Positions 1-11,681 of a stretch of DNA of 64,000 nucleotides are shown piece after piece. The notes under the pieces are model-generated. The model did no database searches. It saw only the letters and a program-made list of their open reading frames with translations, and had not been told where the DNA came from. Positions within the stretch are counted from its first letter, which is position 1. Each line of letters starts with the position of its first letter. The position numbers and the translations under genes were made by a program. Source of the stretch: Brevipalpus yothersi (taxonomy: Eukaryota > Arthropoda > Arachnida > Trombidiformes > Tenuipalpidae); contig QZCP01000015.1 of assembly GCA_003956705.1 (NCBI GenBank), positions 1 to 64,000 of the forward strand, read 5' to 3'.

Positions 1-37
<37 letters not shown>
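1..37. repeat. (GA)n microsatellite
   Basis: Uninterrupted GA dinucleotide run at the window edge. Its true length is unknown because it is cut by the window. Confidence 0.97.
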
Positions 38-39
<2 letters not shown>

Positions 40-2370
40 AAAGTTGAAGTTTCATGGGAAGACATCGATCCAGCTCTGAGATGAGGATGCTGTATGAAGG
101 TGAACAGAAGAGTGGAAAAAAAGTTTCATCTTGAGAGCTGATTTTGGTCTCTCTTTCTCTTTTTTGCCTGAAATGAACTGATCAGCTATTTTGGAGTGAC
201 ATTGATGCTCGAACTATTCTCACCGGTGAATTGAAGTACAAACATGATTTCCCATCAAAAGAGTGGACCTTATTTTGTATCTTCAATATTTTTTTTCTAG
301 ATCCCATGACACTTTTTCAACGATACTTCTCCTCTTCTACTTTTATTTCTGTTCATGTAGAAGATGGAAAATCTAGATATCTGTAAGATATGTCCACCAA
401 AATACATCCACATTTGTGCCCGTCCCAGGTCATTCTGATTGATCTTGGCTTCTGTTGACTTGGTACAAAGTTGACTCATCCACAGACACATATCTTACCC
501 ACTATAGTTGACTGAGCCAAGATTCCTTATGTTTACCAATAAACCTCAGAGGCGAATAGTGTATCAGATCCTGAAATCCTTCCTCCTCCTGAATGTACAT
601 GTATCGGTTGAGAAATTGGTGATACAATTCTTCCATCTGTATTACTAGGAAGAGAGAGAGAGAAAGAGAAACTCGAAGAGTACCTCGCTGAAATAAGCAG
701 CATGAACATCCTCATGCAAGATTGATTGCTTAAAGGTGGAGTTGGATGAAGTAGTTGGTAGTGGAAGTGTTGGTTGATGATGAGCAGATTTCAAGATGTG
801 AGTTGATTCACCATCATGTGTGTAAGTGTGTGTGTGGATGCTGTGGGAAGAGAGTCCATAAACATTTGATTGGAAAGTGGAGAGAAAGGATACAGAGAGG
901 CTTGTTCGTGTGTGAATGTGTGTGGTGAAATGAGAATACAGAATCGAGAATATTGGCAGCAATGATGAATAGTTATTGAGTGAGGAGATAAATAAATAAT
1001 TTCGTGATCAGATACAAAATTTTCGAAGGAACAGTCTTCTTGTTAGATATACTCTCATGCGGAGACTGTTCATTCTAGATGTTGTGAATGATCTAAAATG
1101 AATCGCATACAGAAAAATAAGCTAGAAAATCAGATTCAAATCATCTTCTGTAAATATTTTCATCTCCATCTCATGAATTAATGAGATCATTCTACATGTA
1201 AATTAACTTGAAAAATTTTAGCTATCCAACTAGGAATTTTTCAGTCTTCTCGACGAACTCGAATATTGACATTGGTTCTAACACATAAAGTCGTCTGAAT
1301 ATCCTTCATTTTCTCCTCTGATTCTAGTGAAGAATATATCAATTTTCTCAATCAATCATGGGATAATCTTAGACGATCTGGCAGGTTGACAATTTATTCA
1401 GGAATCAGAATAACAATGGTGAGCTCAGAGAAGATTCTGAAGACAATTTGCATCGTGAATTATTGTATTCAACTATTGAGCATCAAATTGGCAGTACAAG
1501 GCACACAAGACTGAATGTGTGCCTACATTTGTTCTAGATCATCATAATATCTGAACTTTTTCCAGGCTCCTACTTTGCGCTTTTTTTCCAAACTGATCCA
1601 GATACATTCAAGTGAGCTGGTCAGATATGGCGCACTGAATTCTATTGGGCTGGTGATTTATTATGTTGAACAAAACGTTAAGTGTTTCAAGAGTACACTT
1701 CACCTTCATCTCTCCAGAGGATGATTTGCTTGAGAAGAGAGTGAAAAGAAGATATCAAAGCCTCCTTTTTCATGGCTCAAGAGATTTTTTGTATCTGTTG
1801 GCAATTGAAAATCTTCTCTCTAGTGAAAGGTTCATCAGAAGGAAAAAATATAGCCAAAAAAAATATCACTTAAGAAAGTTTTTCTCTCTCTTTTTCTTCT
1901 ATTCATTTATCTGAAAAAAGTGTTAAAAAAGATTATGAGTGGTTCATTGATCAATTTGAGTTCGCATTGAATTGATTAAGGGAAGAGATCACTCTTCCAA
2001 TTGATAAGATTGTTAGTGGGAAAAGTAAGTGTAGGTGTTATATCAGCGGAAAAAAATGTTAACCAGAAAAGCTTCTCTTGAGAGGAATTATGTCCATCCT
2101 ATCCACTTTTAGCCCTTAAATCTAAGAATCTTAGAACTAGAAGGAATATTGAAAAATAAAGAATTCTGCCCGAAGATTTTGAGCATTTCAATGTGGAAAC
2201 CTAATTGAGATAATCAGTGGCAAAATGTTAACTCTTGTCCAAAGGTGTACATGTTGAAAATCCGTCCTCCCCTGTTCATCTTATACATGTATACTTGTAT
2301 AAGTAGACAGCATGATGAAATATTTGAAATTCATCTCTCATATTCATATGTCTTGTCTTGCATTCCACAG
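38..2370. other. No recognisable coding exon
   Basis: This stretch lies upstream of the first identifiable DPP exon. The open frames here are short, low-complexity, or GA/CT-derived and match no family I recognise. It may be intron or divergent 5' exons of the DPP gene; I could not identify its beta-propeller exons. Confidence 0.5.
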
Positions 2371-4008
2371 CAGCTGAAGTGAGACTTGTTTTACCGCCTG
2401 CCTTAAGAGAACATGAGGATATCAAATATCCCCTGGTTGTTGAAATGTATGTTTCCTTGTGAAATTTGAAAAGGAATTTTTCAGCAAAATTCTAGATAAT
2501 TATTGATCTCTCCTCCCCTTCTTCTTCTCAATCTTGATTATCCAGAGACTCAGAGCCAGGTCATCAACATGTTACTCGAAAATTCAACATAGACTTTGGC
2601 TTATATTTGGCCAGCAATCGAAGTGTTGTGTATGCTCGTATTGAGGTGAGAAATAATCCGCCATCAAGACATCGGAATCATGATCGTCCTGGAATACCTG
2701 ATCAAACTAGCCAGCGTAATGGAGCTTTTTCGGTTGAGGATCACATACGAGTGGTAAACTATTTACGGAGACATTATCATTTCATCGACTCTTCACGCAT
2801 CGGAATATGGGGATGGTCTTTTGGTGGCTATATGGCCGCTTCAGCGATGAGTCTAAATAGTTTGTTCAATTGTTGTGTTTCAGTTGCACCCATCACAAAT
2901 TGGCTGTATGTAGGTGAGTAAATGGTTGCTGAAAAATCTCAGTTATAGTGCTAGAATGCTAGAGTTTCCATGATCCAGATCCATAGAATTGAAAAGTAGG
3001 ATAATTTTTCATCCTCTAGTCGATATCGTGTCCTTTTTCTTTTCCCGAGCAATATGCCTCCTTTCTTGAATGAAATTAATTTCTAGAGGAAAATATTATC
3101 AGAATATAACTGTGACGAACGGTGATTAATGAGGTGTACACCAATCAGAATCATTATAGCTATAGAGTATGCAGATTTAGTGGGAATAGAGAGAAAATCA
3201 TTATTCTAGACTCAATGATACTTTCACAATCAGGTGTAGTATTCAGTGTATTGAACACTGTGTGTGAATGACTTTCACACACACTGTGATAAACCTATTC
3301 AATTCAATGGTTACCAAGCAAAACTATTACAAATCAAAAGGATCACATAAATCAGGATGAATCCAGTAGTTTTAATAATGTGTTGATGACAAGAGCAGAT
3401 GACCATCAAAATTAGTACTATTTTTTGATATCATCAAAATGACTGAAGAGAGAGAGAGAGAGAGGAGAAGAGATTTGTCTGGCTTACACATCAACAGGAT
3501 CTTTAGGAATTATATTTGATGATGACAAAAAAGATGCTTGGCCATGATCAAGATTGTTATCCATCGAAAATTTGGAATAATATACTTATTACCAAAAGGA
3601 GTGGAAAGAAAAATGCTAAAATAGGCTATGAATAGTGGCTACTTCTCTCGCTTAATTCTTTCTTTTCCCATCTTTTTCTTCATCTTCTTTATTTTTCTGC
3701 CTCTTTTTCTTCATCATCTTCCTTTTTATTCTCATTAACTAATGCAGATTCATTTACTGCTGAACGATATTTCGGTAATCCATGGACGGAGGGCAATTTT
3801 GTTCGATATCAGCGAGCTGATCTATCAGAGAAAGCTTCTTCTTTTCGTGGTAAAAATTTATTCATTTTACACGGCACTGCTGATGGTAAGATAATGAATA
3901 TATATATCGATAAATATCAATAGATTATTCATTTATCGATCACATTAATCTTGTTCACCATTATATATATTATTCTAATTTTCTCCCTCTTTCTTTTTCT
4001 TCATTTAT

Positions 4009-4088
<80 letters not shown>

Positions 4089-4499
4089 CCATCCAAACAG
4101 ATGCGGTTCATTTACAACATTCATTCACATTGATGAAGGCTCTCAATTCAAAGGAGGTCTTCTATCGTGTCCAAGTAAGTAAAACATTTATTTTCAATTT
4201 TTAATCCTCACCATGTGCCTCACCATGATGAACAGATTGATTCCTCAGATAGTGAGAGGGTTCGATTAGCATCATTATTATAATGAAAATTAAATAATCT
4301 TTAACTTCGATTGATTTAAATTTCTTACGCTCTCTCTCTCCTCCTTTCTATCCAGCTGTATCCTGACAGCAATCACTATTTGGAAGATGTACGATATCAT
4401 CTATATCGAACCATAGAGCTTTATTTCATCGAATGCTTGTCGATAAATCATGATTCAGCTCACCATCATCATCATGCTTCATCGGGAGTACCTTTTTGA
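2371..4499 (+). CDS. Dipeptidyl peptidase 4-family serine peptidase (S9B), C-terminal part
   Basis: Five exons, joined at 2371-2446, 2546-2913, 3748-3885, 4101-4174 and 4356-4499, encode the alpha/beta-hydrolase domain of a DPP4/FAP-like prolyl dipeptidyl peptidase, normally a type II membrane or secreted enzyme that removes Xaa-Pro dipeptides. The catalytic serine motif GWSFGGY is at about 2812-2832, the Asp lies in HGTADD (end of exon 3), and the His in DSNHYLEDV (exon 5), so the triad is complete. All four junctions keep frame and use GT/AG. The loop normally reading VDGRG is replaced by a divergent IEVRNNPPS segment. The beta-propeller and N-terminal membrane anchor are not visible; they may lie outside the window or in unrecognised exons upstream, so the gene is annotated as 5'-partial. 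DPP8/9 or DPP10 identity is less likely, the latter because the serine is intact. Confidence 0.85.
4012..4084 (+). repeat. (TC)n microsatellite forming an intronic pyrimidine tract
   Basis: Roughly 70 bases of TC lie in DPP intron 3, ending about 16 bases before the acceptor at 4100. The repeat therefore serves as, or overlaps, the polypyrimidine tract. Confidence 0.9.
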
Positions 4500-6293
4500 G
4501 GCCTTTTCAGCGAAAAAATTAGCATACATGATTCAACTTGATACTCAATTCTTGTTTCCTTGATTCCAATTCAAGATCGTTTTCGATCAGACTTGATTGA
4601 TGAAAAAGATGATTCTGATCCAAAAAAGAAGGACCCAAAATGAACTTTGTGAAGATGGCCAGATGAATATTCCATCTTTTCGTACAATATCGGAACCGAT
4701 CCATGGAAAATGGTGGCGAAATGAATTCTTTCTAACACAATTTTGACTGGTTATGAATATGGGAAGAAAAATGGAATGAGATCAGTATTTGATTGGTTTG
4801 TGGCCTTTGCTCTGAATCCATAGTACAGCATCCAAATTCAAGAATCAGAAAAATCTGGCAGACTATCAACAATACTCTGTTAATTAATATGGAAGATGGT
4901 CTCTGAACGAAGCACTATCAAATTAATTTTCAATGAATATCATAAACATTTTTCGCTCTCATTTCTCTCAAGAGCGGCAAAAAATTTTTTTCTCTTCTCT
5001 TAAAAACAGTTTTTGGCTGTTGAAACTGATTAATGCTCCCAAATAAGTCATCAAGACAATTTAGAGATAAAATTTTGGATCATTTTTAATGATCAAAGAG
5101 GATTCTTTTCTCACAATCATTGAACGATCCATTTCTTCTCAAGAGATTGATCATGAAGACTTATTTGATGTAAGATGATTTGCAAAGAAAAATTTTTATA
5201 ACATATACACAAACAATTGAAGCATGGTGAAAGTATTCAACTTGAATAATGAAAGAGAATATTTGAAAAATTTCAACCTTATTTGGGAAGAAAAATTCAT
5301 TTATTTTAAAAACAGGAGTCAGCTTGGTCTCAGCTGGACATCGTCAATCTAAGTTTGAAACTTTTTTAAATCTTTTTTCCTCTTCACCCATCAATTCTGA
5401 TGATAACAATCACCCTTCGTGCTCATGCTACCTAGTAAAATCAATAAATGAATAAGAAATTTATCTAATTCATCTAATTTCAGATTACGAATTTTTAGTA
5501 TTTGAATTTTTTTGACTCACGCAATACACATAGAGCTGAATTCTCTCTCGAAATTCAATTCATTTATCGAAATTCTATGGATTTTATTTGCATCATTTCC
5601 TCTATCAGAGGCAATCAGTTATGCAAGAGGCTGAACTTAAGGTAGTACATTAAATTCTTGAGAGAAAAAGAAAGAAAGATTAAATAAAAGCTGATCGGGT
5701 AAGAACAGAAGGAAGGCAGGCAAGTGAAGATTGAATTGCTTTTTTGTTGCAATTTTATCAGATAAAACTTAGTCATCTAAGAGTCGAAAAATTCCTGACA
5801 TCGGAAAAATACTCGAGATGAGATTCTCCTATCCTACCATCACTCAAGATGCAATGTGTATGACGATAAAATACAGGCCATACATACACTGGTATGGTGG
5901 TGTGATCTATTACATGATTCTCGATGAGTGTTTCATCACCTTATTTCATTCATACTATCTTGGTTGCCAATAGTGAAGTAAAGGTCAACGCAAATCAATT
6001 GCCAATGATTAGATTAATCTTAAGTGAATGAAAGAGAGAGAAAAAGAGAGAGAGAGATGAAGAAAAATAAAAACATCGATTTCTAGGAGAGAAGGAATCG
6101 GTCAAAGTATAATTTCAACTCATCACCGGTCGATTGCATTGATAAAGACAATACGATCATATTTTTTTATTCTCTATTTGACAACATTGAGCTCAAATCT
6201 CCATAAAGCACATGTGTTTTGGAGAGCTCATTACGAAAGGGAGAGAATATGGAATAATATGAATGGGCTAAGTAGCTCGAATAAGATTTCCAT

Positions 6294-6367
<74 letters not shown>

Positions 6368-7058
6368 CTTTTATTCTTCCTTTCTTTCTATGCCTCGTTC
6401 TTGGTTGTTATGACATGAATCGCTATCTACTTCTTACCAGAAGCAAATGAGCCGAAAATATATGGAAAAACTATGGGAACTTAAGAAGGCGGGACTGATT
6501 CTTTTTTCTCATTTTTCATCAGATTATCACCTTCATGGAGGCGAAATATGATGAAGAAGAAAAAGAAGAAGTGAGAAAGAAAGACGATGATGGAGAGATG
6601 ATAGTAGCGTAATATGGATGCAAGTGTGAGTAAATCAAGTCAAAAGATGAATGAGTTTCAAGTTCATCGATCACCATTGGAATAGCGGAGAGAGATCGTG
6701 ATTCTTATTTTCTTTTCTGTTACCGTTGTAATTTATTGTGATATCCACTTTTCGGATGATGTCAGTACGTTTATCATATCATCATCACCATCATCATCAT
6801 TGAATCGAATAATAAGTGAGAGTCTTGATTGGATCAAGCGAATACACATTTGCGAAGCGCAAACAGTGGTTAAGGTATTCGATTGATAATCACACTTGGC
6901 GCTTCTTACATTTATAACGGTAAAAAAAGTCTTCATTTCGTCCAAGGAAGTTGATCATTTTGAATAGTGTTCTGGAATCGTGACGATAGCAATTTTTTTA
7001 TCGATACTAGTTTTCCCTAACTTTTTGACTAATAGATCGTGATATATTCGAGGCAAAT
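4500..7058. other. Intergenic, AT-rich, with a microsatellite
   Basis: No supported gene. It contains a compound TC/TTCT repeat at 6299-6371 and a short ATC-rich tract near 6776-6800. Short open frames across the repeat are low-complexity artefacts. Confidence 0.6.
6299..6371. repeat. Compound (TC)n-(TTCT)n microsatellite
   Basis: About 46 bases of TC dinucleotides are followed by TTCT tetranucleotides. Confidence 0.95.
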
Positions 7059-8158
7059 ATGCTAAATATTTTCATATTGTTTGTTTTATTGATGTTGGCG
7101 GCATCGACTATCGCTAATCCAAGAACTGATATACCTGCCAGGGTTGAGACACCTCGCTATGAGAATGGTAAGTTGAGATTTTATTAAAAATTATTCGAAA
7201 GTATTTCTTGAGAAAATGAGGGTTCTGAGGAGATGAATTTCCTACATTTGATACATTTTCGATTAAGTTACATGTGGTCCAGAACTTCATGAGAACTCTG
7301 CCTGAATTTAGCTGAAATTCGAAAAACACTTGAAATGATTGAAAATTATGGTCTCTGTTAAGATAGCTTCTTATCAATCGAAAACAATTAAACTTTGGAA
7401 TTATCACTTGGAAAAATAGTGCATATCTTACAAAAGGAGGTTGAGTGTTTATGATGTTTTGTTGGAATTTGCTCTGATAATTTCCTGAGTGATTAGAAAA
7501 ACAGTCTCATTTGATTTTCATGGAAAAAATTTTGAGATAGAGAAATTATATTCAAATTGATATCACAAAAAATGGTGTTGACCATCATCTTCATCTTTTT
7601 TTCTCATCATTAAAGATCATATTCAAGCCACAGTGGAACAGAATGTGATCATGGTTGAAGTTAATAATATGGATAAAACTCAAGGTGACAAAGAAATTGT
7701 TGACTGGAGAGGACACATTTTCAATTTGAACGATCCTCTTGAGCTTGGTAAGATAAATTAGATGTAGATTTTTGATCATAAAAGCTTCCTTGGAATTCAT
7801 CTTAAACAATCATTATATTCTGATGTCATTATATTCTGATATTTCAACAGATAAACTAGACATAGATGCAGGTGAAGCTTTCAAGTGCTGTAAACTTGGT
7901 ACAATCGCTGGAATTCGAGGCTATCACTGTCGTGCTGATCTATACACCGGAAATATCATGAAACGAAATGAAAATCGGCCTCATAATAAGCGTATTTATT
8001 TTCGCGGGAAGCATCATCGAGGAATGTATGGGGTCAATTTGATGAGCCAATTTGGAAAATGTTCACAAGAGATGAGTGAACAGTTTGATAGCTGTTGTAG
8101 AGTTGCTTCCAGAATTGAGATGAAGATAAGAGATAATTCTGTTCATCTTTCGAGATGA
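7059..8158 (+). CDS. Small secreted cysteine-rich protein, anaphylatoxin/fibulin-like spacing
   Basis: Three exons (7059-7167, 7616-7747, 7851-8158) give a 182-residue protein. The N-terminus has a strong signal peptide, a hydrophobic stretch ending ...AASTIA before NPRTD, and the ATG is the first in its exon. The only cysteines visible in the mature part are six: a CC pair, a single Cys 12 residues later, another single Cys, then a CC pair 10 residues further. The CC-x12-C...C-x10-CC order resembles anaphylatoxin-like domains of complement C3-C5 and fibulins, but the middle spacer is much longer. No enzyme motif is seen. A polyadenylation-type AATAAA lies near 8355. I do not recognise a named orthologue; secretion is well supported and function is unknown. 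Confidence 0.75.
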
Positions 8159-8788
8159 TATTGAGCCAAGTTTTTATAGATTATATGTTTTGGAAGCATA
8201 TAATTTTACCGGAATTTTGATTCTCACATTTTTCATCTAAAAGGGTTTTAATGATCATCAAGCTAAATACAAATATTGTATTATAGAGTGGTGGTGATCG
8301 AAATTATTTCATTGAATTGTCTTTGGTTCTTGATGAATAATATTTCTTGAATCAATAAATTATTTATGATATCGTTGATTTTCTGGATATTTTTTTGTCA
8401 AGATTACAAGCTCATATGATGGAGAATATTGTGTATTTTCCTATGTGACACATCGGGTTAATGAATAGAATGAATTCAGTTGATCATGGAATATCACCAG
8501 AATGAACTGATAACGATGCTGATCAATTCGAATCAACAATAGCATGAAATCAAGTATCATCATCTCTTGAATCGAGAAGATAAGAATATCAAAGGAATGC
8601 AAAAAAAGATTAGGAGTTATCGAAGAGAAAAATTCATTTATTTGATAAAAAAATCTTGAAGTGAAAACATCAGAAAAATTTTGATTATTCTGTGAAAATG
8701 AGCATAAAATAAGAAAGTTTTTTTCTATGAATATGACAATTTTTTTTCGCTATTTTTTCAAATGAATCTCTTAACAAGAAAATAAAAA
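8159..8788. other. Intergenic between convergent genes
   Basis: 3' flanks of the secreted protein (+) and FMO-A (-). An AATAAA near 8355 may end the upstream gene. Nothing else is seen. Confidence 0.6.
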
Positions 8789-10881
8789 TTAACTAATTGC
8801 ATGCATAAAATCGGATGATTTGACATGATCATTATCATTCATATCAATATTTTTCTTTCCATTCTTGTAAGGTTTCTCACAGTGTTCAATGAAAGAATTC
8901 ATCATTATTTTACCATTCTTGCCATTGATTCCATTAGTTCCATTGGTTCCATTCTTGCCATTGATTCCATTGGTTCCATTGGTTCCATTGGTTCCATTTC
9001 GAGAGAAATCATATTTGTCCAAATTACGAATTTCAAGTGAGCTCTTAAATCCTTCCGTTACACGGCTTGAAGTGTTGATCAGGGCATCTCTGGCACCTTT
9101 CCATGCATGAGGACCTCGAAGTCTGTACTGATAACTACAACCAGGACCGAAAATTAGTGCCAACCAGAGTTTTGGATCATAAATTGCTGTCCAATACAAA
9201 TCAGGCTTACAGCCTATCGCTTCAGCCATTTCGTCCATGTATGGCACAAATTTGACTTCCAATGAATTTCGTGCACTTTGATAAAAAGTTTTCCATAGTG
9301 TTTCGGAAAATTCTTTCACTGCTTGCTTCATTTCACTTGTGGATGGCAACTTAGCTTCACCTTTGGGGTAGAAAAATTTTCCCAAACACAAAATTGATAA
9401 ATAACATGGTTAGTATTAGCTGTTAGTATTAGTATTAGTATCAGATGAAGGAATTAATTGAATTCTTACCTTTCATTATGGCTGCAAACCAGCGAGATTG
9501 CATTTCAACAACAGGGAATATTGGACCAAGAGGAGAAACTAGTCCAATGTATGCAAGTGTTTCGGGATGCTCGAGATTAGCATTGAAAACATTTTTGTAT
9601 AATTCAATTTTATCATCAACACATGAGAAAATTTCTGGATCACTGATGAATGGAAATTTCATCTCATAACCGGTGCCAAACACAACCACATCCACAGGCA
9701 CCTCTTGATCATCATCTTCAAAAATGACACCATTTCTGGTGAATGATTTGATATTCTTTCGAACTTTGACTCGCTGTGAAATGATACACATAGCAATGTG
9801 GTCCGAAATGATTGGATGTTGGTTATGTAGTTGATGTCTTGGCTTGATACCATACAAGTCTTGATCAAAATTTGAGTTCAAATTGGCCTGAATCAAGGTG
9901 GACCACCAGCTTCCCAAAGTGCCAGCCAAAGCTGTCATCGCTCTGGAAGTGGTAATATTATCACGAGGCCATCCTCGGAATCCAGTTCTGGTTGATACCC
10001 ATCCTGGTGTTCGAACTGCTAGGTAAACCTAATTTTTCAATCAAGTTTAATGAAATAAATTCATTTATTGTTGGAACAATAATAGTTCTGGTAAATATTG
10101 AAACTTTACCTGATCAGCTACAGTACTCAATTCGGTTGCAGCATCTAGAGCCGAATTTGCGAAACCAACAACAACGACTTTCTTATTTTCAAAACCTTCT
10201 GGCTTCTTGTATGAATGGGTGTGAGTTATCAGTCCTATGGAATTAAAAGATCAGAGAGACTATAGTCTCACTATATCAAGAGTGATCATGAAATTATTAC
10301 CTTGAAATTTCTCTTGGCCAGGAAATTCTGGAATTCTCGGATAAACATGATGGCCACTACACACCATAACTCCATCGAAAATCTCCTCAAATACAGAGTC
10401 TCGATGAGAATATGTGATCTTCCATTGACCAGTAGTTGAATAATCATGACTTCGCTCGAGACTCAACACTTTATGGTTGAATCGAATGTATTTTCTCAGA
10501 TCAAATCGATCGGCATAGAGTTCAAAATATTTGCACTGTCAAGAGGGAGTATCAAAAGTGTTAGTTCGATTGAAGGAGAAGAGTTTGATGGAAAAGATAT
10601 TGAGCAATATTTACCAATACTTGATTGGGAAGAAAATTGGGAAACTCAGCAGGAGCTGGAAAATCAGAGAATGAGCTCAACTCTTTGGAAGTATTGCTGA
10701 TTGTACTTTTTGCCACACTAGGAATACCATCCAAATCTTCTTCACGATATCTCCACAGGCCTCCAATATCATCAGTAGATTCGAAACACTTGACTTCGTG
10801 CCCATAGTCAGCACACTGTTTGATGGCAGTCAATCCACTGGCTCCAGCGCCAATGATCGCAATCTTTTTGACAGGAGACAT
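8789..10881 (-). CDS. Flavin-containing monooxygenase, copy A
   Basis: Five exons (10615-10881, 10301-10535, 10110-10234, 9470-10028, 8789-9360) encode 585 residues. FMOs use FAD and NADPH to oxygenate soft nucleophiles (N, S) at the ER membrane or in the cytosol. Visible motifs: N-terminal FAD-binding GAGASG (residues about 11-16), the FMO fingerprint FQGLITHTHSY (F-x-G-x3-H-x3-Y) across the exon 2/3 junction, and an NADPH-binding Rossmann turn that reads GFANSA instead of GxGNSx, so its second Gly is Ala. The usual hydrophobic C-terminal anchor is replaced by a tail of about ten Asn-Gly-x units (9005 down to about 8915), then a hydrophilic end. Exon 2 and exon 3 lengths are identical to copy B, showing tandem duplication. 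Substrates are unknown; altered cofactor affinity is inference from one residue. Confidence 0.93.
8912..9004 (-). repeat. Coding minisatellite for (Asn-Gly-x)n
   Basis: A nine-base-periodic repeat in the last exon of FMO-A encodes NGT/NGI/NGK units. Several are N-x-T sequons, which would matter only if the tail entered the ER lumen. Confidence 0.9.
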
Positions 10882-11681
10882 TGATTATGGATAACTCTGT
10901 TAAGGAGAAACAAAAGATAGTGAATAACAAGTTAGAGGAAGAGATCTTAATTTTCATTATCATCAAAAGAGGAAAAGAGAGAGAGAGAGAAGAAAAATTG
11001 ATACTTAATACGGTTGATTAACTTACTTTGGTGATGGGACAAGAATAAAGAGTGGAGAGAATAGAAAAGTTATTACCAAGAGAAGAATTGATGAGAGAAA
11101 TATTATTTTGACAAAGGGTGGTCAATAGTAAGGGTAAGATATGGTTTGACAGACAAAAATTAATGTCTAATCAATGTGAACAGGGCGATCTTGTAGAGTA
11201 TCAAGATGCAAGTGCTCAAGATAATCAGTAACGTCAACTTTATACCCTATTCAAGAGCCTTGGGTTCTTCCCTCTCTCTTCCCCGTATTCTCTCTTACTC
11301 TTACTCTCTCTTTCATCTGATGATCCAGATTAATCGAACTTCGTCTTCCGATTCTCAATGAGAGTGGGAAAGATCTAATTTTCCCACTCAGTTACAATAC
11401 CGAGCATGAATATTGGTTGAAACGCTAACACCACAGTCATACACATCATCATAACGCTGAATTTTTTTTCTCTCCAAACGCACTGTTATCACCGCCATTA
11501 TCAATCATCATTCCATCCAAGCTTCGGAACTCTCAAATCATGAAGTTATGATAAATCTTCTTCATCCATAATTTATTGATAACCTTGCATATTTTTTCAA
11601 ACATATTCAAACATATCCATAGCATTAATACTAGTCACAAAAATGACATTCTATGGTCAAGAGTGAGAAAAACTTTTATCT
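10882..11681. other. Intergenic between the two FMO copies
   Basis: Promoter region of FMO-A and 3' flank of FMO-B. It has a short GA run near 10977-10991 and pyrimidine-rich patches near 11270-11310. No coding sequence is recognised. Confidence 0.6.

Noticed and set aside
1563..1660. Possible DPP propeller exon (GSYFALFFQTDPDTF, or EFYWAGDL nearby)
   Set aside because: An acceptor-like TTTCCAG and GTGAGC donor exist, but the peptide does not match DPP blocks convincingly.
3420..3475. GA repeat near other direct repeats as a CRISPR-like array
   Set aside because: Simple microsatellite in a eukaryotic genome; no spacer structure.
6139..6450. Plus-strand frame of 103 codons
   Set aside because: Most of it is Ser/Leu/Phe from a TC/TTCT microsatellite; no family similarity.
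8825..9110. Plus-strand frames with (SIG)n and (PLV)n repeats
   Set aside because: They are antisense readings of the FMO-A Asn-Gly-x repeat.
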